Shown here: positions 24,842 to 34,100 of the stretch, piece by piece | How positions within the stretch are numbered: position 1 is the stretch's first letter | How the letters are laid out: every line of letters starts with the position of its first letter | Source of the DNA: a virus | Length of the DNA: 55,254 nucleotides | Strand: one strand, 5' to 3' | IMG/VR virus record: IMGVR_UViG_3300003876_000014 | Coordinates: 1-55,254 of that record | Translations under genes and position numbers: made by a program | Notes under the pieces: model-generated | What the model was told of the DNA's origin: nothing | Seen by the model: only the letters and a program-made list of their open reading frames with translations | Database searches by the model: none

Positions 24842-27463
24842 TTAGCAGGATATGTATTTTTTACCATTTTGATCTATTATATTAAGACCTGCTTCTTGTG
24901 CTACTTTTAATACCGTATTAGTATTATGATCTTCAGCAATTTCTTTTAATCGTTGTTTAGTTATAATCTCTTCATTAATAATATTTTTAATTAAGAATAT
25001 TGATTCATCTAACATTTTATGTCTATCATTTACTGCTTTTTCAAAAGTATCTTCTAACCATTTCCAAGCAGATTTTTTATCTGCATCAGTAATTTTAATA
25101 TCTTTTTCATCAATACCTACATCATTTATTGATTCATCTTGCCATGCAAAATATTTATATTTACCAGAATCACTTTCACCTTCAGTATATTTATTTCCAG
25201 CTTCTACTGGTGGAATCATTACATATTTATGATTCCAAGCTAAATTACCTTTAATATCCCAAGGATATTCAGGTTCTTTTTTTGCTTCTTTTTCTTTATC
25301 AGATAATTTCAACCCATAATCATGTGTTATTTCAACTTTAAAATACATAACGGGATATTCCCAATCACCACCAGCTTCCCATAGTTCAGCATTAATTTCA
25401 TATTTTATTGGTTGGTTTTTACGTAAATCTTTATTAAAGTAAAAAGTTTTCTTTTGTTTAGTACTATCATTATTTTCTAAATCAAAATTAACTTTATAGA
25501 ATTCTTGACCTTGTTTTATTGGATCACTCCATGCATCATTTATTATACTACTATAATCAAAAATTTCATCCTTTTCTTTTCTATTAATTATAGATTCAGT
25601 TAAATCATTTATTGTTTCGTTAATTTTTCTATCTATGTCTTGAAAATAATGTCTTTCTTTAACATCATCTTCAGCTACATTTGTAGTGTTTGCTTTTCTA
25701 CGATGTTGATTATCATCATTAATATCTGTTAATACAACATTATTTATGTCTCCTTGATTACATGCTTTTGATGTTCCATTACCATTTCCACCTAATTGAC
25801 ATTCTTTTTTTATTGTAACTGCTTTAGATTTTGGCATCCAACTTGTTATTCTTTCGGTAATTATATTTGCAGTAATATCTAAAAACATTTCATTTAAATC
25901 CCAAATATCATCTTCTGCATTAACAGTACCTTGTGCATTAGTATATAATGAAGTCCCATCTTCATTTATACCTTGTCCACCTAACTTATATTTATCAGAT
26001 TCTGAATCTGCACTACCATCAACACCCCAATATACTAAATCTTCCTTAATTAAGCCAACCCTTTTAAAGAATTTTTGAATCTTCATTAAATTATTAAAAA
26101 ATTTAACATTATTATTAGATATTTTTAATGAGTTTTCAATATTTTGTGAACCAATTAAATAATTTTTCAATAATTTAGAAACCATTTCGCCTGTTGGTTT
26201 ATAAATATTACCATGTGCTTCTATAAAATCGGTTGATTGTTTTAAATCCTCTGAAGAAATATCTCTATAATCTTCATATGCATATTCATTTAAGTCATCA
26301 CCAACCAATTCATTAGATGATGTGAATGCATTACCACCATACCCACCATCTTTTATATTAGCATCTTCAGCAGCATTATCTAAAAAATCTTGCATTTGAA
26401 ATTGTACTTCATTAATACTATCTTCTTTATTTTCAATCCCTTCTCTTTGTCTACTTTTATTATAATATGTATTATAAACATCATGAGATAAACCATAATC
26501 AATTACAACAATCTGAGGTTGACCATCCCTATTAACCTCACCGTATGATGATATTCTATCTAAATCACCAGCACTTTGAGCAAAATTAGCAATCATTTCA
26601 CCTAAACTAGAGGTAAACTCATTTTCCCACATATCTTCTTCAATGGATTTATCTAATTCAGCACCATAATATTGACCACGACCATTTGCCTTATGATCAT
26701 ATAGTTTTAGAAATGCACCAACATCTTCAACACGATAACCCGTTAATTCTTTAAATCTGTTTTTACCTACTTTTTTTGCTCTTTCAGATTCAATCCATAA
26801 ATCATTTGGATGACTATCAATAACTTTAGTAATTACATCATCATTCCATCCTTGTGTTGATACTGAAGTTTCTTCGGCATTTTGTGCTAAACCCTTTTGA
26901 TTAGCTGCTAGTTTTAATGCCATTTTATCATCAACAGCATATACGTGTCTACCACTTCCACTTGCAATTTTTTCTAAGTGTTCATCAGCATATCTTTTTC
27001 TAGCAGCAAATGATGTTAAACCTTTAAATTCGTCCATATTAAATGATACTGGATAATCTTCTTCTAAATTATCTTCATTCATAGTCCAAATTTCTCTACG
27101 AATTATTTCATCTAAATTTTCATCTATTTCTTTTTTTGGTTCTCTAAACATAAGTTCCATTGTTTCATAATCTTTGTTTCTGCCTTTATTCATGATAAAA
27201 CCTAGACTTTTATACCAATTAATTAGTTTATTTTTATTAGCACCAAAATCACTAGAAGGTGTTAACGCTAATATTTTACCTCTTTCGTTAGCATAATTTA
27301 TTATTTGCTCCATAGTTTCTTGAGCATAACCACTACCTCTAAAATCAGGGTTTATTCTGATTTGATTTAACACAAGAAATTTACCTCTATCTGTTAAATA
27401 GAATTTCCCAACTTCTTGTCCATTAAAAAATATTGTTTCTGAATTAAAATCTAGATTTACCAT
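24842..27463 (-). CDS. Polyvalent protein with GNAT acetyltransferase and kinase-like domains
   Basis: The 873-residue protein opens with a GNAT domain: FRGSGYAQETMEQIINYA is the acetyl-CoA loop R-x-x-G-x-A, followed by NKLINWYKSLGF. Residues about 150-340 look kinase-like: the glycine loop SGSGRHVYAV with MALKLA after it, and a late IDYGLSHDVY in the position of the DFG-type metal site. The rest is low similarity with acidic and charged parts; the end is helical with FLIKNIINEEI and GLNIIDQNGKKY. This mix of unrelated catalytic domains is typical of phage polyvalent proteins, many of which are injected with DNA. It ends at an A6 run, after which another frame stays open for about 34 codons. 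A hairpin leader precedes the ATG. Confidence 0.6.
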   Translation of the reverse strand: MVNLDFNSETIFFNGQEVGKFYLTDRGKFLVLNQIRINPDFRGSGYAQETMEQIINYANERGKILALTPSSDFGANKNKLINWYKSLGFIMNKGRNKDYETMELMFREPKKEIDENLDEIIRREIWTMNEDNLEEDYPVSFNMDEFKGLTSFAARKRYADEHLEKIASGSGRHVYAVDDKMALKLAANQKGLAQNAEETSVSTQGWNDDVITKVIDSHPNDLWIESERAKKVGKNRFKELTGYRVEDVGAFLKLYDHKANGRGQYYGAELDKSIEEDMWENEFTSSLGEMIANFAQSAGDLDRISSYGEVNRDGQPQIVVIDYGLSHDVYNTYYNKSRQREGIENKEDSINEVQFQMQDFLDNAAEDANIKDGGYGGNAFTSSNELVGDDLNEYAYEDYRDISSEDLKQSTDFIEAHGNIYKPTGEMVSKLLKNYLIGSQNIENSLKISNNNVKFFNNLMKIQKFFKRVGLIKEDLVYWGVDGSADSESDKYKLGGQGINEDGTSLYTNAQGTVNAEDDIWDLNEMFLDITANIITERITSWMPKSKAVTIKKECQLGGNGNGTSKACNQGDINNVVLTDINDDNQHRRKANTTNVAEDDVKERHYFQDIDRKINETINDLTESIINRKEKDEIFDYSSIINDAWSDPIKQGQEFYKVNFDLENNDSTKQKKTFYFNKDLRKNQPIKYEINAELWEAGGDWEYPVMYFKVEITHDYGLKLSDKEKEAKKEPEYPWDIKGNLAWNHKYVMIPPVEAGNKYTEGESDSGKYKYFAWQDESINDVGIDEKDIKITDADKKSAWKWLEDTFEKAVNDRHKMLDESIFLIKNIINEEIITKQRLKEIAEDHNTNTVLKVAQEAGLNIIDQNGKKYISC

Positions 27464-27471
27464 AGTAATAT

Positions 27472-27500
27472 AAAAAACCCATAGCAGTAACTATGGGTTT
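27472..27500 (-). terminator. Terminator-like hairpin in the leader of the GNAT/kinase gene
   Basis: The minus strand has AAACCCATAG and CTATGGGTTT paired around TTACTG, followed by six T, ending 9 bases before the ATG at 27463. Unlike at other places, the GTATTTATA element lies upstream of the hairpin, so the hairpin would be in the transcribed leader. It could be an attenuator or simply the end of the previous unit. Confidence 0.65.
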
Positions 27501-27512
27501 ATTCTGCTTTCA

Positions 27513-27521
27513 TATAAATAC
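27513..27521 (-). promoter_or_regulatory. GTATTTATA element overlapping a stop codon
   Basis: The element starts at the G of the TAG stop of the gene at 27521-28270, 49 bases before the next ATG, with a terminator hairpin between. Confidence 0.4.
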
Positions 27522-28270
27522 TATTGTTTTTTTGATTTATTAATTTTTTGTAAATCGATAATTGTTTCACGTACAATTTGTTCAATTACTGTACGATTTT
27601 CCTCTAATGCCTCTTTAATTACTTCTGCTTTATATGATTCAATGATTGAATTTTTCATTGCTTCAGCAAATAAATGTCCAAAATTTTCATTTAATAATTG
27701 TGTTGCAACATTATTAACTTGTTCGATAATTAATTGTGGTGGTGCACCAACAGCCATTTGATTTTGCATCATTTGCTGTTCATTTAAGATTCCACCTTGA
27801 TTTCCCATAGGTGTTCCTACATGTCCCATTTGTTGATATTGTGATATTGCATCAGCAACACCAACAGTTGAAGTAGGTTGTCCCATTGGTTTGTTATAAT
27901 TAGTATTAGATTGTTCTCTAATTCTTTTAGCCTCATTCATTCTTGCAACTTCAGCAGCAGAAGGAATATGCCCATTTGTTTGTTGTGGTTGAATACTTTG
28001 TGTTGGTGCACTTGAAGTAACATGTTCCAATATTGAAGGGTCTACCGTTTTACCTGCTAATTTCGCTTCAGCTACTTGATTTACTGTTTTTACTTTAACA
28101 CTAGCACCTGTTTGTTCACCTGTTTGTCTTGTATGTACCAATTCTCTTAAAAATTGATCACCACTTACTGGAATGATTGTACTTTCACCTAGTGCTGTTT
28201 TTCTAACATTTTGTTCCTGCTTTGTCTTATCTATTGTTTCTCTTAGTTTTTCTAAGTCTAATTTTGACAT
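27521..28270 (-). CDS. Hypothetical Gln/Asn-rich protein, possible scaffold or core protein
   Basis: This 249-residue protein has helical, charged ends and a flexible Gln/Asn/Met/Gly-rich middle (ISQYQQMGHVGTPMGNQGG, NEQQMMQNQMAVG). The C-terminal 70 residues are amphipathic helix (EAMKNSIIESYKAEVIKEA). This shape is common among internal head, scaffold and tail assembly proteins. No catalytic motif. A GTATTTATA element lies 30 bases upstream of the ATG. The function is not known. Confidence 0.5.
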   Translation of the reverse strand: MSKLDLEKLRETIDKTKQEQNVRKTALGESTIIPVSGDQFLRELVHTRQTGEQTGASVKVKTVNQVAEAKLAGKTVDPSILEHVTSSAPTQSIQPQQTNGHIPSAAEVARMNEAKRIREQSNTNYNKPMGQPTSTVGVADAISQYQQMGHVGTPMGNQGGILNEQQMMQNQMAVGAPPQLIIEQVNNVATQLLNENFGHLFAEAMKNSIIESYKAEVIKEALEENRTVIEQIVRETIIDLQKINKSKKQ

Positions 28271-28300
28271 ATTCTATTTTTATAAAATTTTATTATTTTT

Positions 28301-28309
28301 TATAAATAC
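28301..28309 (-). promoter_or_regulatory. GTATTTATA element upstream of the Gln/Asn-rich protein
   Basis: The element lies 30 bases before the ATG at 28270, in the 57-base gap after the WYL-like gene. Confidence 0.5.
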
Positions 28310-28327
28310 TACAAAAAAGAAAAAAAT

Positions 28328-29236
28328 TTAACTATTTTGTAAATTTCTTTCAAATTCTACCTTTTGTTTATTAAAAAAGGTTTTATCTATTGGTTTACTA
28401 CGTTCACCACCTAGTAATGAACCAGAATTATTTAATTTATTTTGAAAATTTTCAAATGCACTTTGAGAAACCCTTTTGGTATCTTTAAGTCCTGCTACTT
28501 CTTTAAATAAATCATCTAAATTACCTACAATACTTTGAGAATCAAGCCTTACTTCCCAATTTTTAGTTTTATATTCTAATTGTCCATTAGGTTTTTGAAC
28601 TACAATATAGTTTGCAGGGTTTTGTTTTCTACTAAATTTAACCCTACCAAACAAATTTGTAAGTTCCTTTTTAAATTGAAAATCATTGGTATCATTAACA
28701 AAACTCTTTAAACTAGCAGCTTGATTATCAAATACCGAACCTTCTCTTGATTGGAAATTTGGTTCTTCTATTGAATCTTGTCCTTTCATATTATCTTGAG
28801 GGATTTCTTCATCAGTATATGCTGCAATTACGTTCAATGCACTATCATTAGGATTAAAATTAGGTCTTGGTGTTACTGCATTTTTAAATTTTTCATTTGT
28901 TGGCATAAATGATGATATACCTTCAACATTAAATAATCTCCAACCACCTTTATTTAAACCACCGCTATTCCATTTATCTGGTCTAGTACGTTTAGTATCA
29001 CTAGCACCTGCTTGTTGATACGATCTCAGCAATAAATTTCCTGTTGTTTTATGTGTTCCTAAGACATACGGTTCAATTGTACGATATCCACGATTAGTTG
29101 TATTATCACCTTGATAATATATATACATAACGTCTTTACCTTCAATAGCATCTACAATTGATTTTTGATCAACAGATTCTGTTAAAAGTCTAAGATTTTT
29201 AATATTATCCTTTATAAGGTGATTTTCATTTAACAT
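28328..29236 (-). CDS. Protein with N-terminal WYL-like domain
   Basis: Residues about 24-112 follow the WYL pattern: IEGKDVMYIYYQGDN, then RGYRTIEPYVLG, LLLRSYQ and WRLFNVEGISSFMP. Each element sits in the usual order (strand with hydrophobic pairs, R-x-I-E-P-Y, strand, W-x-L-F-x-x-x-x-I). WYL domains bind ligands or nucleic acid in transcription and CRISPR factors. The remaining 190 residues have no known match. In this position, among virion-associated genes, the domain may belong to an injected protein; that is inference. Confidence 0.55.
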   Translation of the reverse strand: MLNENHLIKDNIKNLRLLTESVDQKSIVDAIEGKDVMYIYYQGDNTTNRGYRTIEPYVLGTHKTTGNLLLRSYQQAGASDTKRTRPDKWNSGGLNKGGWRLFNVEGISSFMPTNEKFKNAVTPRPNFNPNDSALNVIAAYTDEEIPQDNMKGQDSIEEPNFQSREGSVFDNQAASLKSFVNDTNDFQFKKELTNLFGRVKFSRKQNPANYIVVQKPNGQLEYKTKNWEVRLDSQSIVGNLDDLFKEVAGLKDTKRVSQSAFENFQNKLNNSGSLLGGERSKPIDKTFFNKQKVEFERNLQNS

Positions 29237-29240
29237 GATT

Positions 29241-29477
29241 TTATGCTTTTGTTATATCATATGGGTCATTTTGAGTGAATTGGTTTTTTGCTTCCAATTG
29301 TTTTCTCTTTTTGATATCTGTTGCACTACCAATTGTTTCAGTTTCACCTTTACCATGTTCATCACCATCAGATAAAGCATTTTCATGTCCAACATTATAT
29401 TCATCATTGTTTGTAAACTCATTTTTTGCTAACAATGGATTTCTATATTGTGGTGAATTTTCTAATAATCTACTCAT
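29241..29477 (-). CDS. Small acidic protein with a repeated motif
   Basis: This 78-residue protein contains two related stretches, LAKNEFTNNDEYN and LEAKNQFTQNDPYD, around a hydrophilic GDEHGKGETETIG linker. It could be a small virion or chaperone-like protein that binds a partner twice. A GTATTTATA element lies 31 bases upstream. Confidence 0.45.
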   Translation of the reverse strand: MSRLLENSPQYRNPLLAKNEFTNNDEYNVGHENALSDGDEHGKGETETIGSATDIKKRKQLEAKNQFTQNDPYDITKA

Positions 29478-29508
29478 TTCTCTTTATTTATTTTTAAATG
29501 TTATTTCT

Positions 29509-29517
29509 TATAAATAC
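29509..29517 (-). promoter_or_regulatory. GTATTTATA element upstream of the small repeat protein
   Basis: The element is 31 bases before the ATG at 29477, and immediately follows the truncated GIY-YIG gene. Confidence 0.5.
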
Positions 29518-29526
29518 TTTTAAGTT

Positions 29527-29778
29527 TTAAATATGTTTCCATCTTTCTTTATCTACAATTGTAGATGATGATAGGTCTGATTCTAATATTCCATAAATAA
29601 ACGAAGATTCACCATATTTATTATATGATCTTTGTAGAAGATTATTATAATGTTTACCTCTTCTTAATTCTGCAAAATGTTTGTTGATTCTTTTATAAAT
29701 ATTTAAAGAACTACCAACATATATTTTTTTATTAACATTATTTTTAATTAAATAAACACCAGAAAATTTTCTATTCAT
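29527..29778 (-). CDS. Truncated GIY-YIG endonuclease
   Basis: The 83-residue protein has the GIY-YIG core: GVYLIKNNVNKKIYVGSS with the two Tyr, and RINKHFAELRRGKH with the Arg that follows. Only the catalytic N-terminal part remains; the DNA-binding C-terminus seen in the intact copy at 39978-40832 (NUMOD repeats) is missing. The start overlaps the stop of the Nudix gene. It is a degenerate homing endonuclease left in a gene border. Confidence 0.65.
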   Translation of the reverse strand: MNRKFSGVYLIKNNVNKKIYVGSSLNIYKRINKHFAELRRGKHYNNLLQRSYNKYGESSFIYGILESDLSSSTIVDKERWKHI

Positions 29779-30640
29779 ACTTTGTTAGTGCAATTTTAAC
29801 ATAATCCATAAGATTAGGTACTGTATCTAATTTATCTATTTCATCAATTGAATACCAACCATAATCTTGATGTTCATCATTCAATTCAACATCATCATTA
29901 TCACCATCATATTTTGCAATAAACATATGTTCCACACTGTCTTCATTTCTTTGTAAAACAAACTTCTCAATAAACTTATTAATATCAAGACCTGTCTCTT
30001 CTTTTATTTCTCTTTGAACCGCTTCTACTGGTTCTTCACCTTCTTCGACACCACCACCAACTAATGCTATTTTTTCAGGCATCCATTGCTCTTTATAAGA
30101 CGATCTCTGTAAGAGTAGTACTTCCATATCATTATTAAAAATAATCGCTAGAGCGTTCTTTGTGAGGTTATTATCAATTTCTTCACCTTCTAATATTTCA
30201 CCTTCAGGAATTTTTTTTCTTCCAATTCTATCCAACCAACCTTCATGATTATGTAAAAGTCTTTGTTCTGATTCTCTTAAATTAACTTCACCATTTTGTG
30301 CAGTTAAATCTAATGAATTAGCCATAACCATTGTTGGTTTTTTTATTTCTTTTGATTTAGCAGTTCTATCTCTTTCATTTCCTAATTGTTGATCGATAAA
30401 CATTTTCATTTCATTACCACCTGCATAATCAAGTTCATCTTTAGATGTTGTTTGTGCATTGAAATTATCGAAAAAGTTTTTTAACCTTTTCATTTGCTCA
30501 TACGATATATTACCGCTATTAACAAGACCCTTTGCTCTTTTTATTCCATTACCTGTTGGGCTAGTATATATTTTAGCATTAATCTTATTTAAAATTTCTT
30601 TTGGTATTGGATATGTATTACCATATAACTCCGAATTCAT
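29771..30640 (-). CDS. Nudix hydrolase domain fused to an uncharacterised N-terminal domain
   Basis: Residues about 195-218 hold a complete Nudix box: GGGVEEGEEPVEAVQREIKE and then ETGL, following the G-x5-E-x7-REUXEEXGU pattern with all catalytic acids. The first about 150 residues (MNSELYGNTYPIPKEI ... LLHNHEGWLDRIGRK) are a separate helical, charged domain. Nudix enzymes split nucleoside diphosphates linked to another group; phage members include mRNA-decapping-like and ADP-ribose-cleaving enzymes. The fusion and the neighbourhood suggest a virion-associated or early host-modifying protein. The substrate cannot be told. Confidence 0.7.
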   Translation of the reverse strand: MNSELYGNTYPIPKEILNKINAKIYTSPTGNGIKRAKGLVNSGNISYEQMKRLKNFFDNFNAQTTSKDELDYAGGNEMKMFIDQQLGNERDRTAKSKEIKKPTMVMANSLDLTAQNGEVNLRESEQRLLHNHEGWLDRIGRKKIPEGEILEGEEIDNNLTKNALAIIFNNDMEVLLLQRSSYKEQWMPEKIALVGGGVEEGEEPVEAVQREIKEETGLDINKFIEKFVLQRNEDSVEHMFIAKYDGDNDDVELNDEHQDYGWYSIDEIDKLDTVPNLMDYVKIALTKYE

Positions 30641-30641
30641 A

Positions 30642-31121
30642 TTATTTCTTTCTTTTTCCCTCCAATAGGTTAATTAATTTATCTAATTCTGCTTTAGGTA
30701 ATTTACCTAATAAATCAGCAACTTTATCTACATTACCACCAACTAAATCTTTATTTTTTTTTTCTGGTGGAATTAATTTATCTTCCTTTTTAGGTGATAT
30801 TTTATCTTCAACTACTTTACCCTCATTTATTGAACCATCTCCTTCAAATGCTTCTTCTAGGAATGGCTTAATGGTTTCCATAACAGCATTTGCTTTATCA
30901 CCAACAACAGGTTTATCAGAACTATCAGACTCATAAAAATAAAACCCAAAACGACCTAAAAAATCATTTTTAAAATTCTGACCATGAACTTTTGCATTAT
31001 AATCAGTTGTTTTAGTTGCTTGTGTTTCGTTATCTGGTGATGATTCAGGTCTATCTACACTACCAATAATATTACTTTCACTATCGATAATTTCTTGTAT
31101 TTTATCTTTTGTTATTTTCAT
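30642..31121 (-). CDS. Hypothetical acidic protein
   Basis: This 159-residue protein has a flexible Lys/Pro-rich middle (KISPKKEDKLIPPEKKN) and a helical end (ADLLGKLPKAELDKLINLL). I choose the ATG at 31121; a TTG two codons earlier is also in frame. The Nudix gene follows after one base. A GTATTTATA element lies 15 bases upstream, just after the terminator of the DNA polymerase gene. No known family. Confidence 0.45.
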   Translation of the reverse strand: MKITKDKIQEIIDSESNIIGSVDRPESSPDNETQATKTTDYNAKVHGQNFKNDFLGRFGFYFYESDSSDKPVVGDKANAVMETIKPFLEEAFEGDGSINEGKVVEDKISPKKEDKLIPPEKKNKDLVGGNVDKVADLLGKLPKAELDKLINLLEGKRKK

Positions 31122-31136
31122 ATTCAAATACTTTTA

Positions 31137-31145
31137 TATAAATAC
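31137..31145 (-). promoter_or_regulatory. GTATTTATA element between the polymerase unit and the virion-protein unit
   Basis: The element directly follows the terminator at 31151-31176 and is 15 bases before the ATG at 31121. Confidence 0.6.
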
Positions 31146-31150
31146 TAAGA

Positions 31151-31176
31151 AAAGGGGAATTATTATAAATCCCCTT
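31151..31176 (-). terminator. Terminator overlapping the DNA polymerase stop codon
   Basis: On the minus strand AAGGGGATTTATAATAATTC and the following CCCTT form a stem of about six or seven pairs (AAGGGGA with TCCCCTT and neighbouring A/T pairs) followed by TTCTTAG. The TAA stop of the polymerase gene lies in the loop. The T-run is short, so confidence is moderate. Confidence 0.6.
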
Positions 31177-34100
31177 CATCAAAATAAATATCAGGTTCGA
31201 AATCAGCTTCCTTTTCATTAACATAATCATCAAAAGCTAATTTCACATTTGGTACTTTTTCAAACAATTCATCCATATCATAATGTGGTGGTATGTTATT
31301 ATCTTTTACAAAAGACTTAAAATATTCAATTTTTTTCATTCTCTCTTTAACAATCTTCTCCTTTTGCACATTAATATAATTAACATCTTCCACTCTAAGT
31401 TTTTGTAATTCAGCTTCCTTTACCTTTTCAGCTTCTTCCCATTGATGTTCTGTTGGTGAAAGTGGTACTTTAACATCATCATACTTTTTCAATATTTCAA
31501 TGAATTCACCATTATTATACCCAATTGTATATTTATCTCTAACCCAATGATTACCATTTTTATAAACATATTTATTTTCAATTTTTGGTTTAGATGCATT
31601 AACTACTAAAGGAGTAATATCACCAACCTTTATAATATTTTTAATTAAAACATAATCACCACGAATCGTTTTATCATTAATAGATTTAATCCTAGACTTA
31701 CCAGACTTTTCCATTGCATCACTAAGATAGTTCAATGCATGATTATATATTTCATAATTAACTAATCCATATTTTTCAACATCTTTTGTTTTAAAACCAT
31801 CCCATATTAATCTTGGATCATAACCAGTTTTATTCCAAAAATCAACTTCCCTATCTTCAAGATACATAGAGTCTTCATAATCATCATGATTAAAGTTTTT
31901 TAAGACTAATTGATCTGATTTAAATTCTCCCTTTTTAAGATCGATTTGCTCAACCTTTGCACCTGATGCATCTTCAATTTTTTTTCTAACTATTTTAACT
32001 AAAATTTCATCTCTTATTTCAGCATCAAATCCATCAAGTAATACTTTAACACGTTTATTAAATGCTGCAAGATATTTTTCTACATTATAATCACCTGTTG
32101 TTTCAGGATTTTCTTCTAAATCTTTTTGGTTGATTAATCTAGCTTTAATAATAGTTTCACCTGTTTTAGAATCACTTTTAACATCACCATGAGACTTACG
32201 TGTACCTGTGTTAACATAATAAACAGTAGTATCTAATTCAGGTTCAGGTGGCATATATGTTTCAACCTTCTCTATTATTGTCATTATATCATAATCACCA
32301 ATTTCTCTATTATCATCATCTTTAAATTTTTCAAAATCATTTTCAAAGATTTTTCTAGCAATATTTTCACGTTCAGCAATAATAAGTTCCATATGTACTT
32401 GTTTTGCCTTTAATTTACCATTTTTATTTGTACCACGATTAAGATAATCATCTATTGAATTTTTAATTCTAGATTTAGATGCTATTTTTTTCAATGGTAT
32501 TTGTTTATAAAAAATTGTTTCAGAATAATTATAATAATATTCTATAAAACCTTCACCATTACCATCTAAAATTAATTTCATGCTTTCATCAATAAAATCT
32601 TCAATGAATTCAGGCATTGTTTTAGACTTAATTGTATTACCAGTAAATTTAATTTTTTTCTTATTAATAAAACACCCATTAAAGTTTGGATCAGGGACTT
32701 GTTTTGGTTTACCTGTTTCTTTATCTATATCGTCTGACATTAAAGCATAATTAATTCTAGATAAATTTAAACATGAGTCAAACTCACCATCATTATCTAC
32801 GGATAAATAAGAATTTTCACGACCTAACGAGGTATAATGATCTTTTAAATAATCATTGAACTTTTCTATCAATGCTGAAACACCTGTCTTATTATTATAT
32901 TCCCACATTTCTTCAATTACACCCTCACTTACTCCCTCACTTACACCCTCATTAGTAGCTCTAATTGTTGTAGTATCTGGAATGCTAAAGTTAATACCAT
33001 CTGTTACAGCAAGTAATGGAATTAATCCAAATTTATTAAACCAATCAATTGCTTGTCTTAAATATATTCTACCTGTTGTAGTAATTCTAGCAGCACATAT
33101 ATTATCTGACCAATTAAATGCATATCCTGAACCTAATGCACCAAATAATGAATTGTTAAGAATTTTAATAGGTAACTGCTTAACAATAAATATATTTATT
33201 TGTTCTTTAGTAAATTTACCACTAAAAAATATTTGATATGATTCATTATCGATTGTTTTTAATAATTCAATTTCATTATCTGTAAGTTTATCTTCATTTC
33301 CAAGTTTCTTATATATGTTACGAGTTGTTGTCATATAAGTAAGCATCTTCTTAATAACACCAGTAATATCAAACATAGGGAATACATCATGTGTCAACTG
33401 TATCATTGGATATAGTGATGCATAATCAATTTTAAGAAGTCTCTTAGTGTAACCTTTCTTATAACATCTTGCAAGACCACCTGAAAATCTTTCAACATCA
33501 TCAGGATGTGGAATTGCTAAATCATTTTCATAACTCCATGCTGTCATGAGTAAGTTCCAAACGGCAGCATTGCCCATTGTTGCAACACGACTATATATTG
33601 TTGGAACAATTTTAGCAAGTAAGAATGATGATTGGTTGTATAAATTATCTACTTGTTCTGTTTCCCATAAATCATCCAATAAATATCTTCTTAAAATATT
33701 CTTACCGTTTTCAAATTTAAAATCTATTGTTGTTGATGAAAACTTATCAGGATTTAATTTAATAATATTAGGTCTTAACCATTCAACAAATTCAGGGTTT
33801 GGTTTTAATAATTCATTTCTAGCTACCTTATATTCATCATCACTGATTTTATCTTTATTTTCTTGTAAAAAATATAATTCACTCGATACATTATAGAATT
33901 TAGCAGGAATTTCAATATAATCATTATTTTCACTATTTAAAATAAACATAGGATTTTTATGCCAAAATCTTCCAATATCCTTACCATCATGTATATACAT
34001 TCTATTAGGTTTGGCAATATCTTCATATTTACAAATATATTTTAATTTGTTATTTTTGATTTCACTATTAACTGCTGCTGTTTTTTTTACGGCATGTATA

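Noticed and set aside
8877-27523. Alternative genetic code with TAG or TGA read as an amino acid
   Set aside because: TAG and TGA end genes at 8877, 15388, 27521 and 35095 in positions with good neighbouring starts; no long protein needs readthrough of them.
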